Positions 9,651 through 21,842 of a DNA stretch of 64,000 nt are shown piece after piece. The stretch spans positions 33,351,685-33,415,684 of the forward strand of contig OY986964.1 of assembly GCA_963920575.1 (NCBI GenBank), given 5' to 3'. The translations under genes and the position numbers were made by a program. The number at the start of each line of letters is the position of its first letter. The stretch's first letter is position 1. The DNA is from Narthecium ossifragum. Lineage: Eukaryota > Streptophyta > Magnoliopsida > Dioscoreales > Nartheciaceae. The notes under the pieces are model-generated. The model did no database searches. It had not been told where the DNA came from and was given only the letters and a program-made list of their open reading frames with translations.

Positions 9651-10063
9651 TCGATATTGATACGATATGTGCAATTAATATATGCCATGAGTGGATCATA
9701 TTCCCTAAAAAAAAGGAACGATTCAGAATAGTTTGTGGGAAAAAAATGGAAATAAGATTGGTTTGGTTGGAGGCAGCGAGCCATGCTACATCATTCTCTT
9801 ATCGCATCAGAACTTTTTATTTTATTTTTATTATTATTAGTTAAGTCCATGCGCTACTAACAGCGTTACAAAATATTAATTGAGCGAAAAATACACTAAA
9901 TTTTCATCAAATTTTAGGGTATGGGGACTGGAGCCTAAAATCAACCCATTACCACCACCAAGTATATATTAGGAAGAAAGTATATTAACAGTCAATAGCA
10001 AGAGAATATATATTGAGAATCTAGAAAGGATATTTTAGTATTAAAACATATGTTAGACTCTAA

Positions 10064-11126
10064 GGGGGCGTTTGGTTGCTTGCATCAGTTGATGCAGTGC
10101 ATCAGTTGATGCAGCATCAGTTGATGCAGTGCATCAGTTGATGCAGCATTAGCATCACCTGTTTGTTTGGTTGCTTGTATCAACTGATGCAGTATTAGCT
10201 CATTTTCTGTTTGGTTGGTATGTATTTCATCAGTTGATACAGCTGTTTTATATCATTTTTTTTCTTTAGCTGTTTTTTATTTAGCTATATTTTTTCTTTG
10301 ACTATATTTATTAAATTACTGAGCACGTGCTAACTTAATAATTTCTTAATTATTAAAGTAAAAAAGATCAAGCAGGTGTGAGTATTAACCTAAAATCGTT
10401 TTAGCAAACTCTTAACTACAAAGTATCAACCAAATCTTGAACGACAGTGTCCAATTCTTTACTTATCTTCCGGGCTTAATTCGTTTATGATAATTTTTTT
10501 AATAAAAATCAACAAAAATACAAGCAAAAATAATATATTCATGTAAAGTTTGTTTCCCACGAATTTTCCGATTTTCTGGTTGGGTTTTCAGATTTTTCGG
10601 AATTCATATATTGATTTTTCGGATTTATTCAAGGTTTTATTAATTACGAAAATAATATTTTAATTCATATAGTGTAAAGTTTTTTCCCACGAATTTTCGG
10701 ATATTCTGATTGGGTTTTCAGATTTTTCGGAATTCATATATTGATTTTTCAGATTTATTCAAGGTTTTATTAATTCCGAAAATAATATTTTAATTCATAT
10801 AGTGTAAAGTTTTTTTTTCACGAATTTTCGGATTTTCTGGTTGGGTTTTCAGATTTTTCGGAATTCATATATTGATTTTTCGGATTTATTCAAAGATTTA
10901 TTAATTCCGAAAATAATATTTTAATTTATATAGTGATGCATCAGCTGATGCTGCATCAGCAGAAACAGCCATTTTGGCTGCATCTGCTGATGCAGCATCT
11001 GAGCCTCTTTTTGCATCAGCTGATACATGCATTAGCTGATGCATTGACCAACCAAACACAGATTTGTATCAAAATGCTGCATCAACTGATGCATGTATCA
11101 GCTGATACATGCAACCAAACAGCCCC
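10064..11126. mobile_element. PIF/Harbinger-type non-autonomous element, 1.06 kb
   Basis: Inverted ends GGGGGCGTTTGGTTGCTTGC and (from the right, reversed) GGGGCTGTTTGGTTGCATG are bordered by TAA at 10061-10063 and 11127-11129, the 3-bp duplication typical of PIF/Harbinger. Both subterminal regions are packed with palindromic or near-palindromic GCATCAG(T/C)TGATGC words, at about 10080-10260 and 10935-11115. The centre holds three tandem 130-bp repeats. No transposase frame is seen. Confidence 0.75.
10543..10934. repeat. Three tandem copies of about 130 bp inside the PIF element
   Basis: Copies begin at 10543, 10674 and 10804 with GTAAAGTTT and share CACGAATTTT, GGTTTTCAGATTTTTCGG and the end ATAATATTTTAATT. 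They differ by a few substitutions and the length of a T run. They contain TTTTTCGGA words repeatedly. Confidence 0.85.
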
Positions 11127-11545
11127 TAAATGTTTTAAGAAAAAAATATCCGATATTCTGGACAAATATTTCCTTCTCGGAAGCCTAAACACCAATTAAG
11201 ACTACCCTACTCGTTATCTCTCTTTATATGACTCAGATGTCACATATACATAGTTTTATATGAATCATAAGGCACATCATACAAGTTACTTTATAAGATA
11301 GATTTGGAGGATGTCGAGTTAATTTGCTGATGCAGTATGCCAAATGCATTCGCAGGAATTTTATAGTTTTCTCAAGAGTATGCTTCAGATAAGCTGGCTC
11401 GGGTTGCATTTTGTTCCACCGTAACCAATTTACTAAGGATCCACTCTATTTTCTGATTTCATAAACAAATTATATGACGATATAAAGCTAGGTAGGACAT
11501 CTAGTCACAGTAACGGGAAAATATCAACGAGTGTAATATGGACTC

Positions 11546-12429
11546 GTCATCTTTTCTTTTCTTTTTTGATTAGATAAGCCCGTGGGCTGCGGAGTCAAAA
11601 AGAAAGAAAATGAGTACAAACACTCAGCTAAGTGGGATGAAAGCATCCCCAAAACTGATGAGGCCATGGCATCCGCTAAGCGATTGAACTCCCGCGGAAT
11701 GTTGACAAACAAAGCTGCATTCAACTCAGAAGCTAATCTCCAGATAGAGGAAATAACAAAGACGAGATCCTGTGGCCAAGCAAGTCTCCCAGACACATAT
11801 CCAATTCCAATCAGAGAGTCTGATTCAAGAATGACTGACCTGAGACCTCTTCACTTTAACTCCAGCAACCCTCCATCCATTGCCCGTAGTTCCGCCTCAA
11901 CGACAGACTAAGAACACGCCTTGGCAGCCCAACACCGGGTGTGGGAGACGCCGTCGGGAAAGAACACTGCTGCCTGTATCTGGACCACGAACTGCAGCAT
12001 CCGTGCGCAGGACAGCAGAAGCACCATCAACTGTGCAAGAAGCTCGAACTGGGCGACATGAAACTGCGAACTCTTTGACTTGCCTAGAAATGAGGCGGGC
12101 CAGGTCGTCGGCAGTAGAGAACTGATCATTGAAGACGCCTACATTTCGATCCTTCCATAACCACCACAGTGTGTACCCCGCCCAAGTCTTGTGCGCCGTC
12201 AAGGTCGAGCGAGGGGATGCTGACATAAGCCTCCAACACGCATCTAGAGACAAGGGGCAAGGACGCCCGCACGATACTCTAGCCAACACCTCACGAGAGA
12301 AACGACAATCAAAGAAAAGGTGACCCGGAGTCTCCACCTCGACCCTGCATCTAAGGCAGACAGGATCAGGGATGCAGCCAAAGTACCAGAGGAAATCGGC
12401 AGCCAAAGCACCCGATGCCCGACCGGAGC
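11546..12429 (-). pseudogene. LINE, 3' part: zinc-finger and RNase H region (segment 3 of 3)
   Basis: The downstream part of one minus-strand LINE ORF2. It reads GRASGALAADFLWYFGC, CLRCRVEVETPGHLFFDC (the zf-RVT Cys/His pattern), TLWWLWKDRNVGVF, then RNase H pieces PVRASCTVDGASA and, after a frameshift, WRLASELNAALFVNIPREFN. The element ends in CCCACGGGCTTATCTAATC and an A/G tail (about 11546-11566). Its upstream continuation lies beyond the solo LTR, at 14837-15110. Frameshifts make it inactive. Confidence 0.8.
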
Positions 12430-14831
12430 TGTGAGGACCTGTCCCTCCATTCCTGGGTCGACCGCCTGGGTCGGACCCGTGGCTTGTTGTGGACCACAAG
12501 GGCAATTTTTGGTAAATTACGCATTGTCGGTTTGTTTCAACCCGCGTGTGCACACACAGCTTCTGATTGATGATTGTGTTTGACTAGATCCGTTTAGGGG
12601 GGTTTTTGACTTGTGGATCGATCCAAACTGGTGTTGGATCGATCCAGTCAAGTCTTGGATCGATCCCTCTTGGCTTGGATCGATCCCTCTTAGTTTTCGA
12701 TCGATCCATTTTCGCCTTGGATCGATCCGGATACTGTAGCAGGGCAGTTGAGCTTGTAGCAGGGCAGTTGAGCGGCGAGGACGGCCGGCATGGCCGTCGC
12801 TCTCCGTTGTCAGAGGAGAGGACCTCTCCTTCACCTTCCCCCTCCTTCCCCGGGCCTTCCCCCTCACTCTTCTCTTTCCCCTCCTTCCTTCCTTCTTCTT
12901 CTTCCCGCGGGCTCTGTTTCCCCTGTTCTGGCAGCCCCTTCTTCTCCTCTTTTCTCCCCCCTCCGGCCACCGTTTTGGGAGCTTGAAGGCTCGTTGAAAC
13001 CGTGGCGGCATGAGGAAGATCTCTGGCGTGGTTTGGAGCTGGGTTGGTGACTGTTTAGCGGGGAATCAACCGAGGAGTGCGTTTCCGGTAGGTGTTCTAC
13101 CTACGAGAGTTGTTTATGGGTTTCTCTTAGTTTAGCCGTTAGATCTTGCTGTACTTGTATTGTTAGATGCATGTTGCTTAATATAATCTCTGGTTTAAGT
13201 TTCATGAACTTTGGTTAAGATTTTAGTAGGATTTATGCATGCTTTATCTCGGATTTTCCGGTTTCTGCTGAACAGCCGGTTTGCGACACATTTTCCGATT
13301 GGTATGTGTATTATCTTGGGTTGTGATGAGAATAAGAGTTGTAGAGCTCTGCGTTATCTTTCCATTCCAGTTTATTTCGTATTTTTCCGATTTTTCTATG
13401 AATTGTGGTGATTTTTCTCGTGGCCTACGACGAGGCTGATCTGAAGCTGGTATGAAGCTGTTTGGATCGATCCAAACATTCCGGATCGATCCAAAAGCTG
13501 TTTGATGAGGTTTTGTGGACTATTTTTAGTGATTTTGATTAGTGTTTTTCTGGTAATAGAACCGTTGGATGTTTCCCGATTTTGGATATGTTGATTCCAA
13601 CATGTAGATCTACTAGAGTCTAAGTTGAATCTTGAATCCGACGTCGTTTGGATGTCGGATCGACGGGGTCAACTAGCTGCTATGTAGAGAATGTTTTGGT
13701 GCTTTCATATAATAATATATGTTCGGATTATAATATTATATTTTACTTTTCTTCGGTTTTCGGGGTTGCTTCCCATTGCAGGAGTTCGCGATTGACGGTC
13801 GTGGTACCGTCGTAATGCCGGGACCCGCTGCGGATCGGCTGGCAGCGGTTGGTAGTACCGCTGCAGCGATCCTGTTGGACTTGTATGCTGCCTTGACATA
13901 CTGTTGCATGCATATTTTCTCTTGCTTGTGTATGTTCATAGCATGCATTCTCTGTTGTGCATTAGTTGCATGGTTAGGGCGTGGGTGATTTGTGGATTGC
14001 CGTCCCGAGGCTGGAAGCTCGGATTTAGCCCTAGGACCGGAGTTGGGTAGTTAGGACTCGGTTCGAATTGTGGTGTCCAGTCAAACTTGATGATAGGCTT
14101 AGATGACTGGTACACATGTTGCTTGATGATTATAGAGGTCGTGTCGGCCTTGAGTTGGATGTTGAGGTGTAGCCCGTGTTCCACTGTGTTGACCGTTGAG
14201 TAGAGAGGTTGACTACTTAGCGGTGCTATTTCCCGCCTACAGTGTCGTTCCCTGCTTGTGGGCCAGTAGTGTTGTTTCCTGCTACTGAGTGTGACCAGAC
14301 ATGTGACCAGCTCGGCTGGAAGACCATGATCGTGGGCCTCATGGATACGTGGTGGGGTTATGGGGCCCCTGTGTACACCAAGGTCTTACTTGAGGGCGAC
14401 ACTGTTGCGTTCCCCCTTCCTTCTGTGTGACGTAGTGTAGAACCCTACTGAGCTTTATGCTCACTCCTAACCGGGCTGCGTTTTGCAGGTGCAAGCGCCA
14501 GCTCTTCTTCGGTAGCCCCTACCAGGCAGGTGTTTGGTGGCGCGGCGGCGTCTGGCGGGGTCTGAGGATCGGTGATCACTTTCTACACTTTTGTTATAGT
14601 TAGTCTCATACGGGAGTATGATGTATAAACTATTGTAACCCCTTTGAGGTTTTTGAATATTGTATTATATCTTTTGAGGTTTTAAATTATTGTATTATTC
14701 AGGGGTGCTTATGAACTGTTTAATGAAACCAGTAAGTTAGACGAAACCCCTCGCCATTATTTTCCGCATTTAGTTAGGTTCCGGTTCGCGTCGTCCGGCC
14801 CGGTTGGGCTTCCGCGGGTCGGGGCGCGACA
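12430..14831 (+). mobile_element. Solo LTR 1, long-LTR (probably Ty3/Gypsy) family, inserted in LINE
   Basis: It starts TGTGAGGACCTG and ends GGGTCGGGGCGCGACA, so it has TG...CA ends. The 5-bp target duplication GGAGC lies at 12425-12429 and 14832-14836. Length is 2402 bp with no internal retroelement region, so it is a solo LTR left by recombination. Polarity is inferred from the family: a GGGTCGGGGTGTGACA-type 3' end commonly precedes a primer-binding site. A pyrimidine-rich block near 12890-12960 (CTTCTTCTTCCCGCGGGCTC) matches the reverse strand of solo LTR 3. It also has GGATCGATCC words near 12640-12730 and 13480. Confidence 0.88.
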
Positions 14832-14836
14832 GGAGC

Positions 14837-15110
14837 CTTCCACATGTTTCAACCACCCCACCGTCCCTTCCTCCCCAATCCACCTAGCCCCCTGATCCAG
14901 CCAAACATAGATAGATGCAGCGGAGATCTGACCCCTACCATCAAACATCCAACGTGTTTGATCCGTGGAAGAACTCCTCAAAATTCTGGTCTCCCGGATA
15001 GCATCTGCCATATCAGGGTGGAAAAACTCAGAGAGCAAGTCCTCTCGCCAACGTCCCGTCTCCTCCAATAGGTCGCAAACTTTCAAATTTGTCGGGATGC
15101 TGGTAGAAAA
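14837..15110 (-). pseudogene. LINE, middle part between RT and zinc finger (segment 2 of 3)
   Basis: The minus strand encodes FSTSIPTNLKVCDLLEETG, then FHPDMADAIRETRI, QTRWMFDGRGQISAASIY and WLKHVEG. This is the linker region found between the reverse transcriptase and zf-RVT of plant LINE ORF2. It is isolated between two solo LTRs. Removing LTR 1 and one GGAGC joins WLKHVEGS to GRASGALAADF at 12424. Removing LTR 2 and one GAAAA joins it to the RT piece at 18430. Confidence 0.8.
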
Positions 15111-18100
15111 TGTCACACCCCGACCCAGAAAACCCATCCAGATCGAGGCGTGAGCCACCTAAACCTATGTACATCATCAATTGGCGCATCAAGATATAAC
15201 TGCTATGAATTTAAACAATTCAAATCCTCAAGTTGATAAAAATTTTGACAGAATCCCCTTAATAATTACAACACAAGAAACCTGTACATTTTACAATTTC
15301 AACATTCTCACATTCCTCAACATTTATATCAAAGAATATTACAATATTTCTCAAATACAACTGGATGAATAATCATATAATTATATCCTTGTATACATCA
15401 TGTTATACATCAATTTGTACATCATTGATTAAAACAATAAATTATCTGTAGAAGAACTCCTCGAAGCTCCAAGTCCTCGATCACCCCGAAATATCAATCT
15501 ATCTTCTAGAAGATCACCTGAAAGAAGGAACTGCATCGACCTTCATCGCCGATGCAACCCAGGTAGGGTGAGCAACAATGCCCAGTAGGGTTCTACTCTA
15601 CGTCGCACAGAAAGGAAGGGAAACTGCAATTGTGTCGTTCTCCGCCTGAGCCTAAGGTATGCCAAGGGGCCCCATAACCCCGTCGATTCCCGAGGGCTCC
15701 TGTCCAGGTCCCACCCTCACCCAAGAACAAACGAGAGGAAACACAGACTGCGGGCTCCTGTCCAGGTACCACCCTGCCCAGTCATACCATCTCTCGCGGG
15801 GACACATAGGTCAGGGACATCGACAACCATCCTTAGCGATTGGCCTTGGAGACCCGACACGACCTCTACACCTCAAATACAAGAATAATCCATAGTCTAC
15901 TATAACAGAAACCTCAAATGATATCAAGCATTATCATTGATGACAATCACGTCCTAATCCTCGACTACCCAAACCCCGGTCCGAGGGCTAGATTCGGGCT
16001 ACCCGAGAACCCCGGATCGGCGATCGAAACCATCGCCTACCACCTAGCCTTAATGCTTCTAATGCATACAACATGCATGAGCCTATACAAACAACTAGGC
16101 CTAGGTGTCTCTACATGCCAAATCATCATTCAATTGTCCAGTAGCTTATACAGAAGAACCAAACCCTGTTTTCATGAATTCCGACAGCACAACGGCGCTA
16201 TAGCAAAGCCGCGGCTAGAAGCCGGTATCAACAAGCCAAAAGGCTACAATACACCAAGACACATCACTTACAGAGAAAGAATCCGAAAACGAGGCACACT
16301 GTCGGCCCATAGGTTTATACATGATACAAGAGTATATGATTGACATAATTGAAAATTACTAATCCGACATCCACTTCAAAGGGAGGGAAGCAATTTGACA
16401 GACAGCTAAGATCGAAGCCAGAACCCCCAACTCAATTCTAATAAGGTTGGTACATTTATATATTACATATATATAAGTAAAATATGCTGGTAGACTAATT
16501 GCAAGAAAGGATAGCTCTGCATAAATAACACCGAGGGCTACACATGCATAAATCCTTCGAAATTCCTCTAGAACAAGTGTGCATGCTATCTAGCATCCCT
16601 ATTAGTCTTATGCAAGAAGAACGAAGTAGCTAAATTGAAGGAAAATCAATATTTCAGCCAAAACTCCAAGCTTTTATAAAAAGTCCAGTTTCGTCACAGA
16701 TCAAGGAATAATTCACTGTAAATTATAGGAAAGTCCGAAAATTACGAAATCAGCGGCAACCAAAAGATAACTCGATGATCTACAACTCTCATCTTGAAAG
16801 TTACACGAGATCATGCTCACAAAGTTCAGAAACTGAGCTTGAATCCGGCTGTTCATCCAAGAACAGGGCATCTATGAAATCCGGAAAAACTGATGGATAA
16901 AACTCCATTGAAACCACATCAATGATCAATCAAACCTTGGTCAGTTGGAATCCAATCCTAGGGAAACAAGGTAGAAGAGGAAATCCCCAAAGAATCCGGT
17001 TCAAACCTTCTCAAACGAAATCCAAAATCTAAGAATCCGAAATCAGCAACTACTCTAGCATGAAAAGCAAGGAATAACAACCAAACAATGAAAAGAACAA
17101 CCCACAATCACTACCTAGAACTGAATCAAGGATTCAGGTAGGAAACCCCTTCGATCAACAAAACCAAAGCAGGAAATGAGCAATCTCATCAACAAACCAT
17201 GCAAACCCATCGAAACCTTACCACTGCCGCAAGAGGAGAGAAGATCTCATCGGAGATCTATCAAAACCCAGCAAAACGGAGGAGAAGAAGAGGTAACAAC
17301 ACAGTAACCTTAGCTAACAAACCTCGACGGAGCAGCAAGGATGCAAATAGAGAACATAAAAACTGGGGAGGGGAAATCTCATCAATACACATCACTAATC
17401 CGTAGATACAAGGGCAGCAAACAAAGTCCAACACAATCCAACAAATTCCAACAGACTCCAGCAAGAATTCGGGAATGCGAGCAAAGCATCCGAGAGGAGT
17501 GGGTAGCCTCACAGAGATCCTAGGCTAGCATACATCTCGACGAAAACAGCAGAGGAAGAGAGAAAATATTCCTCGATCCGGAAACAGGGGAAGCAACAAT
17601 CACCAACCAGTCAACCCCAAGGAAGAGAAGAAGGAAGGGATATCCTCAAAACAACCCATCGGAAGCCAAGAAATCCAGAGAGAAAACCAACGAGAAATCC
17701 CATAAGAAATCCAAAGAGATTCACAGAGAAATCCACAGAGTCACCAACAGTCCAAACCACAAGCATCGAACCGATCCTACTCTAAGCTAGTAGAGTCTAA
17801 ACCAAGTTTAGGGAAGAAGCCCTACCTCTTGCGTCGAATTCGTCTTCTCCTTCCTCTTCTCCGGCCGTGCATCACCCCCGAGCTCGAGATCTCCGCGGCT
17901 CGCATGTCGCCGCCGATCATCATTGAGAGAAACCCAGCCACCGCCGTCCTCCATCGCCGCTGACGTCGCCAAGTCCTCCTCCAGTCGTCGTCCGGCCGCA
18001 GGACTCTCTCCTCTCTCCCCGATTTGCTGGGTCGCGCCGCCTCTCTCTCGATCTCTCTCTCTCAATCGCGGCTGAAGACCTAACGGGAGATGGGTTAATT

Positions 18101-18424
18101 GGAGCCTTAAGTACTAATGGCTTAAGATTAGATCCTGGCCGTCCGATCGGCCAGATCTGATCCCATAAGCTCAAACCTTGATCTAATAAAGATCTTCTGG
18201 TCTAGGATTCCCCTGATGATCTAATCAAGCACATACATCACCACATGGCCGTGTGTGCACAACGCGTGTGTGAAACCAACTCCGCAAAGGGTAATTTACC
18301 AAATTACCCCCGGGGCCGCAACGATCAAAGGGAATCGCGAAGCAATGCCAACCAAGCCCAAAACCAACAGAGCCAGACCCTCGACCGACGCGGTCGAACC
18401 GGGTTGGAGGTACAGGTCCTCACA
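15111..18424 (-). mobile_element. Solo LTR 2 of the same family, inserted in LINE
   Basis: On the plus strand it starts TGTCACACCCCGACCC and ends GGTACAGGTCCTCACA, the reverse of solo LTR 1 ends. A perfect 5-bp duplication GAAAA is at 15106-15110 and 18425-18429. It is 3314 bp, about 0.9 kb longer than the other two, so it is a longer variant or holds an insertion whose borders I could not find. No gag or pol sequence is seen. The part at 17800-18100 is GC-rich, as in the others. Confidence 0.86.
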
Positions 18425-18429
18425 GAAAA

Positions 18430-19257
18430 AAGAGAGGGAGATCTCGCCAGTGGGTGCTCCAGGACCCAACGATCCTCCAAGACACGTACCTGCCCACGAT
18501 CTGCCGGCGTCCAACGTAGCCCATCTTGAAGCTAAGCACGATGCCCTACAAATGCGGCGCCAGTGTGAAGAGCATCTATTAGGGATACATCCGCATGGCA
18601 AGTTACCTGACCACTTGTATTTGGCCCGTGTAAGCCTTGCCCAGATTGAATTTGGCTCTAGGAGGAGACAAGCCGCTCTCTTTATCCTTAGCGAAAGCTG
18701 CCAAGTACCAAACCGTCTCAAGCCAAGCCCACCAGCTTCAATAGGGGAGCAAACCTGATCCCAAGCTACCCGCCCTGATCTCTTGCCGTTCCACAAGAAA
18801 GAGCATGAAATAAACTCTAGATCTCGGATCACCGCCTGTGGAACATGAGTCGCCAGAAAAAGATGATTCGGAGTAGCTTGAAGCACAGATTTGATCAACA
18901 TGACCCGGCCTGCGCCCGCCAGCTTGAGAGAAGACCACTCATTCAAACGCCTTTGGAACGTGTCCTGCAGATCGTTGAACGCCGCCTTCTTGAGTCTTCC
19001 GGAGTCAACGGGGACGCCCAAGTATTCGAAGAAGTCCTTCACTTCCATCACCTTGAGCACACGAGAGATGCTGAGCCGCATGGGAGCATCTACAGACGGA
19101 GAGAAGCGGATGTGAGACTTCTCTTGGTTGATCTCCAGGGCGGACAGTGAGAAGAACTCCTCCAAAATGCGTAGGATTATGTGTGCTTCCCCAGCGGTGG
19201 CCTTCGTCACCAACAAACAGTCGTCGGCGTAGAGCATATGTGAGAAGACTGCCGGCT
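18430..19257 (-). pseudogene. LINE, reverse transcriptase C-terminal half (segment 1 of 3)
   Basis: The minus strand encodes HMLYADDCLLVTK with the YADD catalytic box, then LEINQEKSHIRFS, FEYLGVPVDSGRLKK, LAGAGRVMLIKSVLQATPNH and SFLWNGKRSGRVAWDQVC, all standard LINE RT and post-RT motifs in order. It starts abruptly at about 19257, so endonuclease and the first half of RT are missing (5' truncation). The open frame running past 18429 toward 18296 is chimeric, because its end is LTR 2. Confidence 0.85.
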
Positions 19258-19470
19258 TAGTTTACAACACTTTCAGAATATGAAGCCCCGTAGGATGCAA
19301 TTATCACGATTAGCGACGACTTAGTTTGTTTATTTCTTTTATCATGTATTTTTGTTAGTTATTCTTATACATTGGTATTTTGGTATTTTGTGTTAGTGAA
19401 TGAGGTGGCCAATGTGCATTATGTATGTAGGCATTCTTCTGCCTTTTGAATGAGGCTTAAAAAAATTTTA
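19258..19470. other. Unassigned spacer, possibly a retroelement 3' end
   Basis: About 210 bp between the truncated LINE and solo LTR 3. Words such as TTTTTGTTAGTTATTCTTATAC, GAATGAGGTGGCC and GAATGAGGCTTAAAAAAATT near 19430-19470 look like a plus-strand retroelement tail. No coding match was recognised. Confidence 0.35.
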
Positions 19471-21842
19471 TGTCGCGCCCCGACCCGCGGACGCCAGACC
19501 GGGCCGGGACACGAGGGGGAAAACCTACAACTACTAGCCTCAACTGGCGAAAGCAGTTGAGACTAACACACAGCTGGCGGAAACAGCTGACAACAGGAAC
19601 AAGGCGGAAGCAAACTCAACAACTTCTATTAATATCTATTACAAAACAGATATAACAGAGCTACACAAGGGTTCTAGTACAACAGACTTTACAAGGGATC
19701 AACACAGTCCCCAAAAAGAGCTATGACACCCACCGGGGTCTCCGCGAAGGCACAAACAAAACCCTCCTGACCCTCAGACATGGCCAGGAGCCGGCGCGCT
19801 GCCACGAGACGACCGAGGGGGAAGCACCGGAGAGGAGCGGGGACCTGCACCTGCAAACAACATAGTCCAGGTAGGAATGAGCAACAGCTTAGCAGGGTCC
19901 TACTCTACCACTCTCGCTAGGAAGACAACACCCAACGAACCAACTCTGAAGCGAAGTACTGAGGCTTGCCAAGGATCCCATAAATCCGGCAATAACCCGA
20001 AGGGCTCCTGTTCCAAGTACGCCCCTCCGACAACCGCTGCTCAGGGGTGGGCAACTCCGACAACCCCTGACACAGGGTGGACATGACGCTACTAGTAGGA
20101 CACCCTTCTCCAAGCGGAATCTCCACACTTGGCCGAACGACCGTGGTTAAGACTACCATCTCTCAGTACTCCAAGCAACAGAGCCCACACGACCCCTAAT
20201 TCTCGACCAAAGACTAAGTCTAGCCATGGAGTCCATCGATCCCATCGATGTCTCTCCCCCCCCAAGGTTCCTGTCCAACATATGTCCCTCCGATAGCCAC
20301 TGCTCGAGGACTGGGCTACCTCCGACGGTCCTTGACACAGGGTGGCCAGACGATACCTGTAGGACACCCTCACCCATACTGGACACCAGCATGGGGACAC
20401 GAGTCGGGGTAACGGCATCCACCACCTAGCCTTTGATCACCGAAGTTCACGAGTCAACCCCACCCAGTAAAACCTAGCATGTCTAATGCACAGGAAGCAG
20501 GGCAGGATATGAGTAGGGAAAACAGTAACAAACAGCACAACAGGGGTACACCTTCGGCCCATTTATACTATCACTCCCGAGGGTCATGACTCCTTCGGTT
20601 CACCACAAAGCAGTAAAGGGCATAACCCATGGCCCATTTATACTAAGCATTCCCGAGGGTTCATTACTCCCTCGGTTAACCACAAAGCAGTAAACAATAA
20701 GCATGATAAGCAGCATGTTAAGCCCTGAGGGCAAAACCGTCAAAACCACGTGTATGCGCAACCCCGTGGGCAAAACAGCACTTAAAACAAGTAGAAACCC
20801 TCTCTGCACCGAAGGAGATCGATCTCATATAGAATGAGATCGATCTGCTTCGAGGCTAGAAGCACCCGTCCTGGTCTCCCCAACGGGATCGATCTCCACC
20901 CATATAGAGATCGATCTCGTAGGTGACGTAGGGCACACTGACGCCAGCCGCCAAGAGATCAATCTCCCTCCCAGGGAGATCGCTCTCGCTCGGGCGGGCT
21001 GGGCCACCCCGACCGAGATCGATCTCATCCCATGAGATCGATCTGGATTGGGTTCACTGGCGGCCGGACGGCGAGGAATACCACCGGAAACCTCAACCAC
21101 ACCTCACCAAACTAGGTGGGCTGGTAGATCCAAGTGCCACGAAGCTCCTCAAGGCTTCAAAACCGGAAAACATCAACTCCACAAGAAGATCTATCGAAAT
21201 CAAAACCGGATTTCAAACCCTCAAAAGAAACCGGAGTCTTTGAGTAAGAACCCTACCTCCACAAAGCTGCTTCGATCCACGAAGCCTAGCCTAGGATCTT
21301 CCTCACGCCGTCACGGTTCAAACGAGCCTTCAAGCTCCGAGAACGGTGGCCGGAGGAGGGAGAACGGAGGAGGAAAGGGGCTGCCGGAACAGGGGAGGAA
21401 AAACAGAGCCGGGAGGAAGAAGAAGAAAGAAGAGAAAGAAAGGAAGGAGGAGGGGAAGGGGATAAGGCCGGGGAAAACCGGCGAAGGCGGGGGAAAGGCG
21501 AAGGAGGGGAGCAAAAGTCTCCCCTCCCCTGACAGGGGAAGCGACGGCCATCGTCGTGGCCGTCCTTCGAACGCCACAGCCAACGACTTCCAGGCACAGA
21601 GAGATCGATCTCCATTCCATGCAGATCGATCTCCATTGCCCAGAACGACAACCTTGGGCTGAGACCCAAGCCCAAGCCCAGAACTTCCGATCCCGGGTCC
21701 ACCTAATCTTTCTAAACAAACACAAGCACCAAACAAGGTCTGTATGTGCACACCCAGTGTGAAACGACCGCCAAGGCGCAATTTCCCAAATTGCCCTTGG
21801 GTCAGCAACAAGCCAAAGGAAAAAGAGAGGCGGGTCCTCACA
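19471..21842 (-). mobile_element. Solo LTR 3 of the same family
   Basis: On the plus strand it starts TGTCGCGCCCCGACCCGCGG and ends GCGGGTCCTCACA, 2372 bp. The 5-bp target duplication TTTTA is at 19466-19470 and 21843-21847. It shares with solo LTR 1 (reverse strand) the block around GCTGCCGGAACAGGGGAGG and the GTGCACAC and CAAATTGCCC words near its end. It carries many GAGATCGATCTC words at 20820-21040 and 21600-21640 where LTR 1 carries GGATCGATCC. No internal retroelement region adjoins it. Confidence 0.87.

Larger units (their letters stand above)
8035..11540. repeat. Tandem duplication, unit 2 (UGT-containing)
   Basis: Second copy of the segment described for 2070-6760. Homology starts near AGACGTATTTATCAAAATAC (matching 2087), runs through the UGT gene and promoter, then resumes at 11300-11540. 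It is interrupted by the PIF-type element at 10064-11126 and stops where a LINE tail begins at 11546. Confidence 0.75.

Noticed and set aside
10080..11115. CRISPR-like array of GCATCAGTTGATGC repeats
   Set aside because: Plant nuclear DNA; the repeats are palindromic subterminal motifs of a transposon with irregular, non-unique spacers.
12517..13050. Several overlapping frames in solo LTR 1 (and 21048-21841 in solo LTR 3)
   Set aside because: They lie inside the LTRs in pyrimidine/purine-rich tracts, are present on both strands, and read as Pro/Ser/Arg or Lys/Glu composition artefacts.
18296..19237. A single 313-codon protein
   Set aside because: Its end is encoded by solo LTR 2; only the part above 18429 is LINE RT. 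It is a chimera across an insertion.
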